Shown here piece after piece: positions 1 through 11,807 of a DNA stretch of 64,000 nucleotides. Both the position numbers and the translations under genes were made by a program. Each line of letters starts with the position of its first letter. The first letter of the stretch is position 1. The stretch covers positions 119,888 through 183,887 of the forward strand of contig MU404140.1 in NCBI GenBank assembly GCA_022695795.1. The letters are read 5' to 3'. The DNA comes from Biscogniauxia marginata. Its lineage: Eukaryota; Ascomycota; Sordariomycetes; Xylariales; Xylariaceae. The notes under the pieces were generated by a model. That model saw nothing but the letters and a program-made list of their open reading frames with translations, had not been told where the DNA came from and did not search any database.

Positions 1-367
1 AGAGTTCCTCGTATGTTTTGTGGAGGAAGGGTCTTACTAACCTAGTACATACTACGTAGCATGACCGTGGGGTAACTGGGGGAATGCTCCCCAAGAGATG
101 GGATGGAGATGTAGTGATGGTAACCTGTCATCTGTTCCTTGGCGTCTCGCTTGCAGGAAGATGGTGGTAGTGCCCCATGTCTCTGCCATATGGTATCTCG
201 ACGACTATAGCCAAGGTGTTTCTGAGAGCTTGGGGAATTTCCGGTCTATTAACCGAGTCCTTCTAAATGGACTTGACGGAACTGGTTATTATTTTAATTT
301 TAGAACCTACGAGCACTGGTGTATTTACTTTGTAAACAGTACTAGCACCAACAAATTTCGAGTTAAT
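1..367. other. 5' flank of the PdxA-like gene
   Basis: This stretch of ordinary composition precedes the PdxA-like start codon. The frame of that gene stays open upstream to position 98, but the translated upstream part resembles no PdxA N-terminus, so I read it as promoter and 5' untranslated sequence or an unrecognised upstream exon. No regulatory motif could be assigned. Confidence 0.4.
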
Positions 368-1560
368 ATGGCTATTGACGGTCCCGCATTCACTCACCGT
401 CGTCTTCGAGTGGCTTTGACACTTGGTGATCCCGCGGGGATCGGCCCAGAGCTTGCAGCCAAGCTGGTTTCCAACCCTGAGAACCTTAAGAAGGCAGATA
501 TTTTTATTTTTGCCGATAAAGATGAGATGGAAGCTGCTTCTATCCCTGTAGCTGGATTAAGAGTACCTATAGCTGAAATTGCGAGCGCAAATGGCGTTCA
601 GATCATGGATGAAGGCCTCGGCGCAAGCAAGCCCGTTATCCCACCAGCGCAAGTCTCTAAGGAAGCAGGGGAGCGCTCCATGCATCAATTGCGACGAGCC
701 TTAAATATGGTGTTGGAGGGCAAAATTGATGCCATCGTCTTTACCCCGCTAAACAAAAGCTCGTTGAAGCTAGCAGGCATGGAGGAGGAGGATGAGTTGC
801 GATGGTTTGCTAAATATCTCGACTACAAGGGGACTACAAGTGAGATCAATATTATCGATGGGCTATGGACGGGAAGAGTAACCAGCCATGTCGGCGTGGA
901 AAAGGTAGCCGGAATGGTCACTAAGGAGACGGTGAAAAACGCTATTGTTCTGTTGGATCGCCTGCTGTATGTTGCTCCCATTTGTGTTCGCCCTTCCGGT
1001 GCATGTTTTAAAATATCTGCACTCCTGGGTTAGAACGGGGAGCGAATTAATTGCTAATGGTTTTTTTGGGTAGATGGGAGTCCGGGATTGAAAGTCCCCG
1101 TTTAGCAGTCTGCGCTCTGAACCCTCACAACGGCGAGAAAGGCTCATTCGGCCGTCAGGAAATCGAGCACATCGTGCCTGGAATTGAAGCTGCTAGGGAG
1201 ATGGGCTACATAAATGTAGAGGGATCGTATCCTTCAGATACTATTTTCCTTCGTCGGGCCCACTACGATGGAATTGTCACTATGTATCATGATCAGGGGC
1301 AGATCGCGATGAAGCTTTTAGGGTTTGACGGTGGCATCACTGTACAGGGTGGCCTACCAGTCGTCATCACAACACCGGCCCATGGAACTGCTTTTGATAT
1401 CGTAGGAAAAGGGATTGCTAATGTAAGGTCAACTCAGAAGGCGTTTGATATCGCCGTTGCAATGGCGGAGAGGAGACTCATTTCGAAGGGGGCTGAAACA
1501 AAGGAGAGGAGGGTTGTGCATCCTGCCGCTTCGCAGCAAATGGGTGCATCTTGTTGTTGA
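368..1560 (+). CDS. PdxA-like dehydrogenase (4-phospho-D-threonate / 4-hydroxythreonine-4-phosphate dehydrogenase family)
   Basis: Two exons, 368-966 and 1074-1560, joined across a 107-nt intron (GTATGT donor, GCTAAT branch site, GGGTAG acceptor), give 361 aa against about 330 for bacterial PdxA. I chose ATG 368 because family similarity starts 14 residues later (VALTLGDPAGIGPE). Family landmarks in order: GDPAGIGPE (20-28), FTPLNK (125-130), H174, LNPHNGE with H218, YHDQG with H272, and PAHGTAFD with H303. H174, H218 and H272 match the spacing of the metal-binding histidines. PdxA enzymes oxidise and decarboxylate phosphorylated hydroxy acids with NAD. Fungi make pyridoxal phosphate by the Pdx1/Pdx2 route, so a PdxA2-like role in sugar-acid catabolism is likelier than vitamin B6 synthesis; this is inference. 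The segment after the first catalytic region (138-155) is divergent, lacking the usual GHTE-type motif. An AT-rich repeat block follows closely. Confidence 0.85.
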
Positions 1561-2746
1561 TATAATTCAGGAAGAGGTAGGATCTAGAAATTTACGGCGT
1601 CGTACGTATAGTTGACTACGTTCTTACTGGCGCTGTCGCGGTACGACCACGCTATTTTCTTTCCAGTGATAATATCTCGAGGTCTGTTGTGGTAAACTTA
1701 ATGATAAATTAGAGCTTCACTGATTGATACTTATCGATAACCTGGACCTCCTTCTAACCGGTAAATAGAAATCGGGTAGCTAGTAAGGCAGGCAGGTAGG
1801 GACTGGCTCCGTGTTCGGCGATTTAATTACCATCAGTAGCTTAGAATTACCATTGCCCTCGAATGCCTGGGAAGCCCTGTTCGTCCTACCGAACGGGTTT
1901 GCTGGAGGTTATGGATTAAGGATTCGTGAAAACTTCGCGCCATCTGCTTTGCTCCCTAAGTCATCATTAGCATGCTGATGAGTTATTCTCTTATATCTAT
2001 AAAGCTAAACAACATACTAATCAGTACAATATATATGGTGTAATAAGGGGTAAGGGCTTATATTAATATATCTATAATACGATATGGTCCGCCTTGCCTT
2101 TTTAAATTACTATAACGACAAAACTTTGTTTTTATGCTTTTAATTATTTCTTATTTAAAACTAATATAAAAGGTCGGCGTTTCTTTACGCCGATTACTTT
2201 AATTATATAAATACTTAATATATAATTATTATATAATAGCGATTAATAGTTTATTATATGCTTTTTATTTTTTTAAATTACTTTTTTATATATATAAATC
2301 TTTATAATATTATTTCCTTTTTTCTTTAAAGTTATTTTAAATTATATTAAAAGTTAAAATAAACTAATAATAAATATCGTTATAGTTTTTAAACTTTAAA
2401 ATATTTTAATAACTTTAAATAAGCTTTATAATATTTTTTAAATAAAACCTTAATAAATTTATAAAAGTATTTATAAAACTTTTAAATTTAGTTTTTTTAA
2501 GTTACTTTTCTTATTTAATAAGATATTTAATATCTTTATTAATTATTATAAACTTTATAATTTTATCAATATTATATTTATTAATTAAGTACTTATTTTT
2601 TATTAACTTTCTTTAAAATCTCGTTAAAATTTAGTAATAAACACCTTTTAAACTTATATAATTTAATAAAAAATGTAAAATACATTATAAATACGTTATT
2701 TAAAAAAAGCTTTAATTAAATAATAATTAATAAAATAACTTTTTAT
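1561..2746. other. Intergenic, passing into AT-rich RIP-like block
   Basis: Up to about 1960 the sequence is of ordinary composition without a recognisable gene. From about 1980 it turns into extreme AT-rich sequence of long A and T runs with stops in all frames. This is the edge of the first block, which reaches about 4290. I see no coding remnant in it. Confidence 0.6.
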
Positions 2747-3162
2747 AACGTATAATATAAACAAATAAATAAAACAAGCTCGCGAACAAAATAGTTTTTT
2801 ATATAAAATCGACTTTTTCGAAAATTCATAACTTTACATGTAAAAGTCGAAAAAATCTTAACCTTTTTTTAGTTATATAATTATATAATTTAACTAAAAT
2901 AAAAAATAAAAAACACGAAAAAAAAACACGTAAAAACTAAAATTAAAACAAAACGTATAAATCTTTTTATATATTTCTTTATATATTTCACTTTTTTTTG
3001 GATTTTCATTTTAATTAAATTATATACTTATATAACTAAAAAAAAGATTCGAGATTTTTCCGACTTTTACATATAAAGTTATGAATTTTCGAAAAAGTCG
3101 ATTTTATATAAAAAATCATTTCGTTTGCGAGCTTGTTTTAATTACTCGCTTATATAGTACGT
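2747..3162. mobile_element. Foldback (MITE-like) element, TA-flanked, copy 1
   Basis: A 416-bp sequence whose two halves are inverted copies of each other: the left half carries CAAGCTCGCGAAC, TATATAAAATCGACTTTTTC and ATAACTTTACATG, and the right half carries their reverse complements. It starts with ACGT, ends with ACGT and is flanked by TA on both sides (2745-2746, 3163-3164), as expected for Tc1/mariner-type TA insertion. There is no coding capacity. The same family recurs at 3591, 22579, 30941, 41115 and 61429. Confidence 0.75.
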
Positions 3163-3480
3163 TAATATCGAAATTAATTAATTATTATTATTATTTAATT
3201 TGTTTTATTTCATTTTATATTTTAAAAACTAAATATTTTATATTAAATATTCGAGGTTTTAACATATGATTTATATTGATTAATTAATTACATTTTTCAA
3301 GTTAAACTCCTTTAAAATTAATTAAAACTCTTTAAAATTTAAATTATTAAATACCTTTTTATTTATTATATAAATTTATACATTATATTGTTTTTATTTA
3401 ATTATTACTTTTAAGTCTTTTTTCTTTATTAATATATTATATAAGCAAATAAGTCATATAAATAAGTAAGTTAATTTAAT
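3163..3480. repeat. Fragment of the left end of the 2-kb TIR element
   Basis: Directly after the foldback copy the sequence matches the inner part of the left terminal repeat of the elements at 52487 and 55897 (ATCGAAATTAATTAAT, then the stretch resembling TATATTAAATATTCG). The outermost roughly 90 bp of that terminal repeat are absent and the foldback element sits in their place, so this looks like a nested insertion or end replacement. Confidence 0.5.
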
Positions 3481-3590
3481 TTTTTATATAAAATTAGATT
3501 TTTCAAATATAAATAATTTTTAATAATTAAAAGTATAATAATTAATTATAAAATTTTATTTATAAGTTTATATAATATATTATAATATTA

Positions 3591-4028
3591 ACATACCACA
3601 TAAGCGAGTAGACGAAACAAGCTCGCGAACAAAATGGATTTTTATATAAAATTGACTTTTTCGAAAATTTATAACTTTACTTTTAAAAATCGGAAAAATC
3701 TGGAACCTTTTTTTCTAGTTATATAACTATATAGTTTAATTAAAATAAAATTCAAAAAAATAAAAAGTGAAATATATAAAGAAATACGTAAAAAGGTCCA
3801 TACGTTTTATTATAATTTTAGTTTTTATATGTTTTCTTTTCGTGTTTTTTAATATTAATTTCTTTGAATTTTATTTTAATTAAATTATATAGTTATATAA
3901 CTAAAAAAAAAAGTCCGAGATTTTTCCGATTTTTAAAAGTAAAGCTATGAATTTTCGAAAAAGTCGATTTTATATAAAAATCCATTTCGTCCGCGAGCTT
4001 ATATCGTTTACTCGCTTATATAATACGT
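3591..4028. mobile_element. Foldback (MITE-like) element, TA-flanked, copy 2
   Basis: A 438-bp inverted-repeat element starting ACATACCACATAAGCGAG and ending in the inverse, CTCGCTTATATAATACGT, flanked by TA at 3589-3590 and 4029-4030. Both arms carry the CAAGCTCGCGAAC or GTCCGCGAGCTT motif and the ATAAAATTGACTTTTTCG or AAAAAGTCGATTTTAT motif in opposite orientation. It has no ORF and is RIP-like in composition. Confidence 0.78.
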
Positions 4029-4506
4029 TATAATAATTTTTCATAATTTTTAAATTTAATAAAATTAATAAATATATAAAACTTTATATTTATTTTTAAT
4101 AATTATAAAGTAAATATTATTATTATATTTTATTTATTTATTTTAAAATATTAAAATATATAAAATTAAAAAGTTAAAATTTATATAAATAAAACTTTAA
4201 TTATTAATTAAGTTATTAAAAGCCTTAATAAAACGTAAACTTTTAAGAAGAATAACTATATATAATATTAGTGCGCGGGTTAACTATAGCCCCCGTTATA
4301 ATAGATAGGTTCTCTTTAAAGGCCTTTAGTAGGTTACCCACTTTAAAAATTTCAATTCTCACGGGCAATCTACGTTTTTAAAAGGGCCAAGCAATAGGGC
4401 ATCATATACTTGAGCTCTAATGGCTATGCAGATAAGAGGAAACTGAAAGATTTGGTTTTTCGTATTTCTGCCAAATTATTCGGCTTGTTACGTCTCAATC
4501 AGTCTA
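4029..4506. other. Block edge and promoter side of the SET gene
   Basis: AT-rich repeat sequence continues to about 4265 and then changes within a few tens of bases to ordinary composition. The last 200 bp before ATG 4507 would have to hold the promoter of the SET-domain gene; no clear TATA or initiator element can be assigned. Confidence 0.45.
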
Positions 4507-5835
4507 ATGACTACTGTAGTCGAGCGCTACGATGCGCTACTTCAATGGGTTGAGGAGGATGGTGGTTGTCTTCACCCGGCTGTTGAGATCTACTATGACG
4601 ATATCACGAAAGGGTCTTTCCGTGTAAAAGACTCGTGTTCAGTCGGGCCAGACGATATAGTCGTCGCACTGCCGCTGTCAAAGTCGCTTTCGTATCTGAA
4701 TGCTGCCGCGGGCCATCCAGATTTCGCGGCAGCCTTACCTCCATTCATCTCGCAGTCTGAAGAGAAATCTTATTTTCCCCTAGAGTTTCTACAGGGGACA
4801 CCTCCTCACGTCATAGGTAGATTCTTTCTCGTGCGACAGTATCTGCTTGGACGAGATTCGCCGTGGTGGCCATACATACAAACTCTGCCCCAACCTGAGC
4901 ACGTCAGCGGCATGCTACCGTTGATGTGGCCATCTGCCGATGTCGACTTTCTCAGGGGTACCAACGCATTTAAAGCAGTTGAGGAAATTAAGTCCGTTCT
5001 AAAGAAGGAGTTCAAGCGCGCTATGAAACTCTTGCCAGAAAAGTACCAGTTTGAGTACACTCGGCCCCTTTACTATTGGGCATATTGTATCTTTACTAGT
5101 CGGAGCTTTCGCCCGTCGCTCATCGTACCCAACATAGACTCCATATCTTTACCTTGTGGAAGAGACGACTTCTCAATCTTGCTACCCTTGTTCGACATCG
5201 GAAACCACTCCCCATTAATACGGCCCACATGGGCTACAGATGCCACCGCGCAGGTGTGCAGGTTTCGCTCCGGACGGGCGTATCTGGCTGGGGAGCAGAT
5301 TTTTAACAATTATGGGTTAAAGACAAACGCGGAATTGCTCCTCGGGTACGGCTTTATTGTTCCGGAGAGTGAGGCGCTCCATAATGATTATGTTCACATC
5401 AAGACAAAAGCGAACCCCAAGGCTGGAGATCTAGCAGCATCTCATGTCGTGTCTTTGAGACCAATTGCCTATCACAGCTCACTCATTGGACGCTCGAGAT
5501 CTCTAAGTCCAGATTTGACACACTGTATTCCTTATTTTTCCCATATCCAAGACTCTCTTGTCGTTGCCTTGTACGAATCTATCGCCAACGAGAACAATGA
5601 AAGCGCGGGTCCCAGCCTAGAAGAAATCATGCAAGGGAGTATCTCAGAAGACTTGCTTGGGAAGATTGTCGACACACTAGGATCGAAACTCAGCATGGAC
5701 CTCGAGGAGCTAGAACTCCAAGACCCAGGGTATGAGGCTGCGAATAATAATCAACAACTTGCTACGCTTTATCGAGAACAGTGTAAGAAGGTTCTGGGCA
5801 ATGCTCTTCTAAGTCTTTCAGCTACCCAGAAGTGA
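4507..5835 (+). CDS. SET-domain protein methyltransferase (SETD3 / Rubisco LSMT type)
   Basis: Single-exon gene of 442 aa. The C-terminal part of a split SET domain is clear: DFSILLPLFDIGNHSP (221-236, with the N233-H234 pair that contacts S-adenosylmethionine) and FNNYGLKTNAELLLGYGF (266-283, with the catalytic-pocket tyrosine and the N-ELL-YGF signature). The N-terminal part GSFRVKDSCSVGPDDIVVALP (36-56) matches the first SET strand, and the intervening helical segment is the family's iSET insertion. The remaining C-terminal residues are a helical substrate-binding region. Such enzymes methylate lysine or histidine in non-histone proteins such as ribosomal proteins or actin; the substrate here cannot be told. 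ATG 4507 starts just ahead of the typical YDALLQWVEEDGG opening. The gene stands in a small island between RIP-mutated blocks but has no visible damage. Confidence 0.88.
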   Translation: MTTVVERYDALLQWVEEDGGCLHPAVEIYYDDITKGSFRVKDSCSVGPDDIVVALPLSKSLSYLNAAAGHPDFAAALPPFISQSEEKSYFPLEFLQGTPPHVIGRFFLVRQYLLGRDSPWWPYIQTLPQPEHVSGMLPLMWPSADVDFLRGTNAFKAVEEIKSVLKKEFKRAMKLLPEKYQFEYTRPLYYWAYCIFTSRSFRPSLIVPNIDSISLPCGRDDFSILLPLFDIGNHSPLIRPTWATDATAQVCRFRSGRAYLAGEQIFNNYGLKTNAELLLGYGFIVPESEALHNDYVHIKTKANPKAGDLAASHVVSLRPIAYHSSLIGRSRSLSPDLTHCIPYFSHIQDSLVVALYESIANENNESAGPSLEEIMQGSISEDLLGKIVDTLGSKLSMDLEELELQDPGYEAANNNQQLATLYREQCKKVLGNALLSLSATQK

Positions 5836-6312
5836 GCCTCGGTTATAATCTGAGAGCTTAAAATCGCGGGAAGTGCGAGCTCTCGGCATCACTCATCATA
5901 TTGACCCGTAAGCCCGAGAGACGTTATGGGGCTATCTCCATGGATTGAGCTTCACTTGTCGACTTATCACCCACAGGGTGGTTTTTGAATTATTTAGTGT
6001 ATCCAGTACAGGCAGAGACAGACTATGATCGGCAACGTCAATTTGAAGCTGGAACTCAATTACGAACGAAGCATCATTGTAAATTTGAAGGCTCCTCCCA
6101 TGTATGTTTGTGTGGTGTGTGCGTGTGTATAGGAAGCCACACCCAAACTCCAATTCGGGGTATCACAATTCATTTTTATCGCCATGGCCCCGTTGCTCAG
6201 CCAGAGAAAGTTCCTTTCTCCTCATAAGTAGCCTTCCAAGAATTTCCAAGAATTCAAGTTCGCGCCAAACACTGCTAGGGATATGAATAAACCATTGAGA
6301 TAGATATTCATA
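5836..6312. other. Intergenic region between convergent genes
   Basis: About 480 bp of ordinary composition lie between the stop codons of the SET gene (forward) and the small two-exon gene (reverse). It should hold both 3' untranslated regions and terminators. I see no further coding signal; short ORFs here have no matching structure. Confidence 0.4.
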
Positions 6313-6832
6313 TCAATGGGCATCCCCCGCCACCGGGCCCGCCTCTGCGTTTAGACACCATTCGAAAAATGCGGGTTCTACATCGTCAGGTAGTACGGCC
6401 ATATGCTCATTCATTAGGTCTAAACAAGCTTTGGAGGCTAGAACATAGCTAAGTCAGCGAACATGTCGCTTCACGTTACGCAGCGGCCCACTTACGCAGC
6501 AATAAACTAGCATTTCCGGAGCTAAGTGCGGCACTCATTCTTGCTGAATTATAGCAGCTATATATCTGCTGAAGGGCAAGCATACGTTTCCACAACCTCT
6601 CTGGGTCCCCCGCTGTGCCCTCTTCCAGCGCCTTTACAGACTCCTGCCTCCTGCCCCTGGATTCGCATGCGTGAACAGAGGAACAAACAGAGCTCGGGGA
6701 CGTTAACCTTGTAGTTCTGATATCTTCAATTGGGTCTCTGGTGGTGTTGTTCGGGAGAGCACAAGGTGTGATTGCGTCGATATCGTCGTCAGAGATGTTT
6801 GCCATCCTTGATTTCCTCAGCGACTTGGCCAT
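6313..6832 (-). CDS. Small hypothetical protein, 153 aa, two exons
   Basis: Exon 1 runs 6832-6496 (ATG MAKSLRKSRM) and exon 2 runs 6437-6313. The 58-nt intron between them has a GTAAGT donor, a CTGAC branch site and a TTCTAG acceptor, and splicing in phase 1 keeps the frame through to a TGA. The product begins with a basic segment, passes a Ser/Thr-rich acidic stretch (12-58) and ends in a helical half with KALEEGTAGDPERLWKRM (67-84) and, after the junction, SKACLDLMNEHMAVLPDDVE (114-133) and FFEWC. I do not recognise the family. No signal peptide or membrane segment is visible. The clean junction and the continuous helical character across it are the reasons to call it real. It converges on the SET gene in the same island, and no function can be suggested. 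Confidence 0.6.
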
Positions 6833-8150
6833 GATATAAGGCAAGTTCCAGTATGATACAAAAAGTTAAGTGGGGGTCAAAGACTTGCACTTCTTAATCT
6901 CGATAAGCGATAACGTATGAGAGATGATTTTATTTAGAGGTGCCAAGCGTTCTTTGTACTGTTTGGAGATAGAAAGATTCCAACAAAGAAATGCTGGTTC
7001 TAAAAGAAGCAATTCCGCATCCCAGTTACTTATCTGAGATAGGGGTGGGTATGAGAATAACAAGTGGGCGACAGGGCTAATTATTATAATTCGTGCGCAA
7101 TCAGATGACCGAGCTTCTAGAGAGGAGGGGGGGGGACAAAGAGTAGTAACAACATGGCACATGCCCGACAACATGTAAGTTGCATACAGCATGATAGGTG
7201 ATGGTGATGCTGATGATGAAACCTAAGTATGCAGCCAATCACGGTCATCTCTCTGGTAGTTAATGGTGAATTGTTTGTGCCCCTGCCTTTATGTGCCGTG
7301 CCCGCACCCAAGTTGAGTCAAAAAGGCCCCGGGAAGCGTCAGACTTTGGAGGATGTAGGAGCAAAACTTTCCCCAATGTCCAGTTGGGGTTGATTCGGTA
7401 CTAGAACGAACAGTCCATTTTGGGTATGTAATGATGTTAGAGAACGAAGTCTCCCACACTGTGAAAACTAACTTAAATATCATCCAAACGCTTTAACCAC
7501 CACCAGGGTTTACGGTAATAAATACTTAACCTTCCCCCCCCCAAACTTCGATATCATAGCGTTGCTTCTGCAACACGTATGTGGCTACACGAAGAAAGGG
7601 CGTAGTCGTCAGTCTAATTCCAATTCTCATGCTAAATCTCAGAGCAACATTGGATAAGAACAAACAACTTAGCTACAATTAAATTTTGAAATGGATGTAT
7701 ACTTACCAGGAAGTAGTACTTATAGTACTTATCCGCTCCCCTTAGATTGATCGAAGCATAATTGACTATCTACCTACCTAGGTATGTGGATAGTAATTGT
7801 TGAAACATACCTGACTTGAATTAATCCGTCTGCGTCCAAATGAACAGTCACCGTTGTCATCATGAAGAGCACAAGCAACGATAAGGTTGAAATGATGTCT
7901 TGCCCTAACATCTAAGACTTGATCTCATGGTCTTACTAATTAGTTAGCGTGACGCTAAGATGGCTGTTCTTCCCAATACTGCCGCAGCGACTTTCGGACG
8001 GGTGACCGCTGGATGGGGCCATAATCGTGGTTCGTCTTGTGACAGATGGCCACTATCTCCCTACATAGGTGCTTTGAAGTTTGGCATGAAGCACCACAAG
8101 TTTGTTCTTTGGATATGCCACAGCAAAACATTGCAAGTCAAGTATTAAAC
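6833..8150. other. Intergenic, no gene recognised
   Basis: Ordinary to slightly AT-rich sequence with only short overlapping ORFs in several frames. None has coding character or plausible splice structure. The proximal part on the reverse side would be the promoter of the 153-aa gene. A polypurine GAGGAGGGGGGGGG run occurs at about 7120-7135. Confidence 0.4.
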
Positions 8151-8479
8151 TTTAATACACACACATAATATAAAATGCCGAGAAATAATACTTTGTTTTA
8201 TAATACTATAATAATTTATTATTATTAAAAAATAAAAATATATAATTAAATAATAATAAAATAATAAATTTATTTAATAGAAAATTTATAAGATATTTTA
8301 ATTTTTATAATTATTATATTTTTAATTATTAAAAATGATTTATATAATATTATTAAAACGCGTAAAATTATATTTATATGTTTTTTAAAAAAAATTAAAA
8401 TTATTAATTTACTTGTTTTAAAAACTAATAATATTAATAAAAACTTAAATAATTTATATAATATTATAATTAATAATAA

Positions 8480-8836
8480 AAAGGTTTTAAAAAGTAATAA
8501 TTAAATAAAACCGATATAATATATATAATTAAACTAATTATAATACACGTATTTATATAATAAATAAAAAGATATTTAACGATTTAAATTTTAAGAGGTT
8601 TTAATTAATTTTTTTATTATTAGTTTTTTTATTTTAATTTTAAAAGGCTTTAACTTAAAAAATGTAATTAATTAATCGATATAAATTACGCGTTAAAAAC
8701 TCAAATAAAACGATTTAAATAATTATTATTATTAATTAATTTAAATGCGGTATAAATGATTTTTAATAGTTAAAAGTGTAATAACTATAAAATTTCGTTT
8801 ATAAGCTTATTATATTTACTTGTTTATATAGTACGT
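8480..8836. repeat. Right end of a 2-kb TIR element (truncated copy)
   Basis: This matches the right end of the TIR elements at 52487-54718 and 55897-58325: TATAATATATATAATTAA with AATACACGTATT further in, then TAAATTACGCG, AATAGTTAAAAGTGTAATAA and the terminal TTTATATAGTACGT followed by TA at 8837-8838. No matching left end was found upstream within this block, so it is a truncated or rearranged copy. Confidence 0.55.
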
Positions 8837-9325
8837 TATATTATAAATCGCGTTTTAAAAAACACGTTAAAATAATTTAAAAACATATTTTAATTTAAAA
8901 CAATTAATAAAAACTATTTTAAAATTATAAATATTAATTTAAATATAATAAGTATTAAATATTTACTTTATAAGGCGTATAATTACGTAAAGTTAATAAA
9001 ATATTTTTAAATAACCTTTAAAAAGCGAAATATCTTAAAAAATAACTTAATATAATTAAAAGAACTAAGTTTTATATTAATAAAAAGTAATTATTATTTT
9101 ATTTAAAGCGTATTAAAAAATTTAACTCGAATTAACTTTATAAATACTTTATAAATTAAATAATATAAATTTATATATTTATATATTTTAAAAATAAAAT
9201 ATATTATATATAAAAATAAAAAGTTTAAAATATTTTATTTAATATTTTATAAAAATGTTAAAGGAATTAATAATATATTAAATTTAGAAAACATTATAAA
9301 ATCTTTATTATAATATAAAATGACG
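8837..9325. other. AT-rich RIP-like sequence
   Basis: Extremely AT-rich sequence between the truncated TIR end and the left LTR. It contains stops in all frames and no recognisable remnant. Confidence 0.5.
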
Positions 9326-9449
9326 TGTTTTATTACTAATTAATAACGAAAAAAATGGGGTTTTAAAGTCGTTAATTAATTAAAAACTAAGCAGAACGTA
9401 AAACATAGGTAAACTAGTTTAATCAGAGAATTTACCGGTTTAGCCTACA
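9326..9449. repeat. Left long terminal repeat
   Basis: A 124-bp direct repeat of 14238-14361. It begins TGTTTTATTACTAATTAATA and ends GTTTAGCCTACA. Differences from the partner are mostly C/T and G/A, as RIP would leave. Confidence 0.65.
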
Positions 9450-11712
9450 TAGCTATACTCTTTTAATAATAAGAAGCTATTATTAGAATTCTTATATGTA
9501 TAAGGCTCGGGCCGCGGATTTATCCGGAATTCTTTATTAATAATAATATTTATAATTTATAAAATCTTTAATTAAAAACGGTTTAATTTTTAATTTATAA
9601 ATTTATATAATAAGGATAAATCGATAAATCTTCGCTTTATAAACCGCTTTTACGCGTAAATTATAAAATTTATAATTAATAATAAATAATTTTTATTTTC
9701 GTTATTTTAAATAATTCTTAACTCTTGAGGTTTTTAAGAGTTATACGTCTTAAAATCGAATTTATTCGCTTAAATTTATTAATTAACGTAATTATTTTTA
9801 AACGATTTACTAACGATAAATTCCTTAACTTTTTTAACTTTTTTTTCGGCGTTTTCTTTATTATTATTATTTTCGTCGTTTTTCTCGTTTTTCTCGTTTT
9901 TGTTATTATTTATATCTTTTATTTTGACGTTTAATTTTAAACCGGATTTCGACTTGGATTTTTCGGATTTTTTAGCTTTAAATTTTAATTTTAATTCTTA
10001 TTTATTTTTATCGTGACTTTAATTACTATTTACTTCGTTTGTTTTACTTATAATAACGTCGAATCCTTTAAATCTCTTTGCGGTGCCTTTAAACTTAAAT
10101 TTAAATTTAAATACTTTAAACTATTTTGTTTTTATTTAAGATTTTACCTTGAATTTTGTTTTAACTAATCTCGTTTTAAATGTCTTAACTTTAAGTAATT
10201 TTAACTTCGTTACTCTCGATTTTTTTTTTTTTTAATCTCGTTATTTTCGACTTAAAAATACGTTTTAATACTTACTTATTAATACTTTTTAATGCGAATT
10301 CGCTTTTATTATTTTTATTTATATTTATGTCTTAATCGTTCTTATCGTTATGATTTAATTTAAGGTTTAAGTTTAAATTTAAAATATAAAACTTAATATT
10401 TATTTTAATATTTACGTTAATAAAATGTCTTATTTTATTACAAATAAATTTAATAATTTATACCGCGTAATTTATTACGTGGTTTATTATTAAGGGAATT
10501 TTTATAAATAATAACAAAGCTTTTAAAATCGTAATTTTTAAATTATAAACTATTAATATATATATTTTTTATATATTTTAACCTAGCGATTATTAATACG
10601 TTAAATATAATATAATTTATAATTTATAAGTCGATTTTCCGGACTCGAGAATGGCTTTTTATAACTTTTTTTATAAATATAATTAAGATTTAATAAAATA
10701 AATTAAGAGTTCTTTTTTTTTATCGTTATAAGGTATTTTAATATTTTTTTTACTTTTTATTATGTTATATATATCTTTATTATTAATCTTTTATTTTTAT
10801 TAATTAAAATTATTTAATCGCGATTATAATAAATTTACATTTAATAGTTTATACTTCACACGTGAAAGTATTTTACTCGCATATAAATATACCTTAATTT
10901 CCTTAAAAATTTTTCTTTTTATTTCGCTATTCTTTTAACGAAAGTTATTAAAAATTAAATTTTATATTTATTTTTCTCTCTTTAAAATTCGATATATTTA
11001 ATATAATTCTTAAGTTAAATATATTTACTTTTTTAAACTTTTTTTAAACTTTTCTTTTTATTTAATATTTAAAATATTATATCGCGTTTTTTTAATAAAT
11101 ACTTAATAATAATTTTTTACGTTTTAAATATATTTAATAATATAATATTATAAACGTTGCCGTAAAAATAAATTTTTATTTATTTAATTACCTCGAATTT
11201 ATTCTGTTTTTCTCGCACGATTAAGTCTTAATTAAAATATTATTTATATTATTAGTTAATAATTTAAAATATCTTATTTAGGATTATTTTTAATTATAAA
11301 CATTTTATAAGTTTAATATTTATAAATAATATATATTTATTAAATTATATACATAAATCGTTAAATCGCAAAATAAGTTTTAATTTCTCGTATAAAAATT
11401 TTAAAATATTATTTCGTAATAACGTAATAAAAACTTTATATTATTTCTTAATTTATTTTTAATTAAAGTTTTTTAAAACGTAAAATTCTTATAACGCTTA
11501 AGTTTTAAATCTATATTCATTAGCTTATTTTATTATTACACGTAAAATTCTAAATAAATATTAATATTAAGTTTAAAATTTTTATTATTAAAAAAATATA
11601 AATACGAAAAAAATAAACTTCTTTTTTATTTTACTTTTTTAATATAAAATTAATTTATATATATATATATTACTTAACTTATTTAATAAAATCTTATTTA
11701 ATATTTAAATAA

Positions 11713-11807
11713 AAATATTAATATTATTTTAAAATATTAATATTATTTTAAAATATTAATATTATTTTAAAATATTAATATTATTTTAAAATATTAATAT
11801 TATTTTA
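11713..11807. repeat. Tandem repeat, 19-bp unit, five copies
   Basis: Five perfect head-to-tail copies of AAATATTAATATTATTTTA lie inside the degraded LTR element. Perfection in an otherwise mutated background suggests expansion after RIP. Confidence 0.9.

Noticed and set aside
9725..9934. 69-codon ORF in the LTR element
   Set aside because: The hydrophobic Phe/Ile/Val translation is what T-rich RIP sequence gives by chance; no ATG-led homologous protein.
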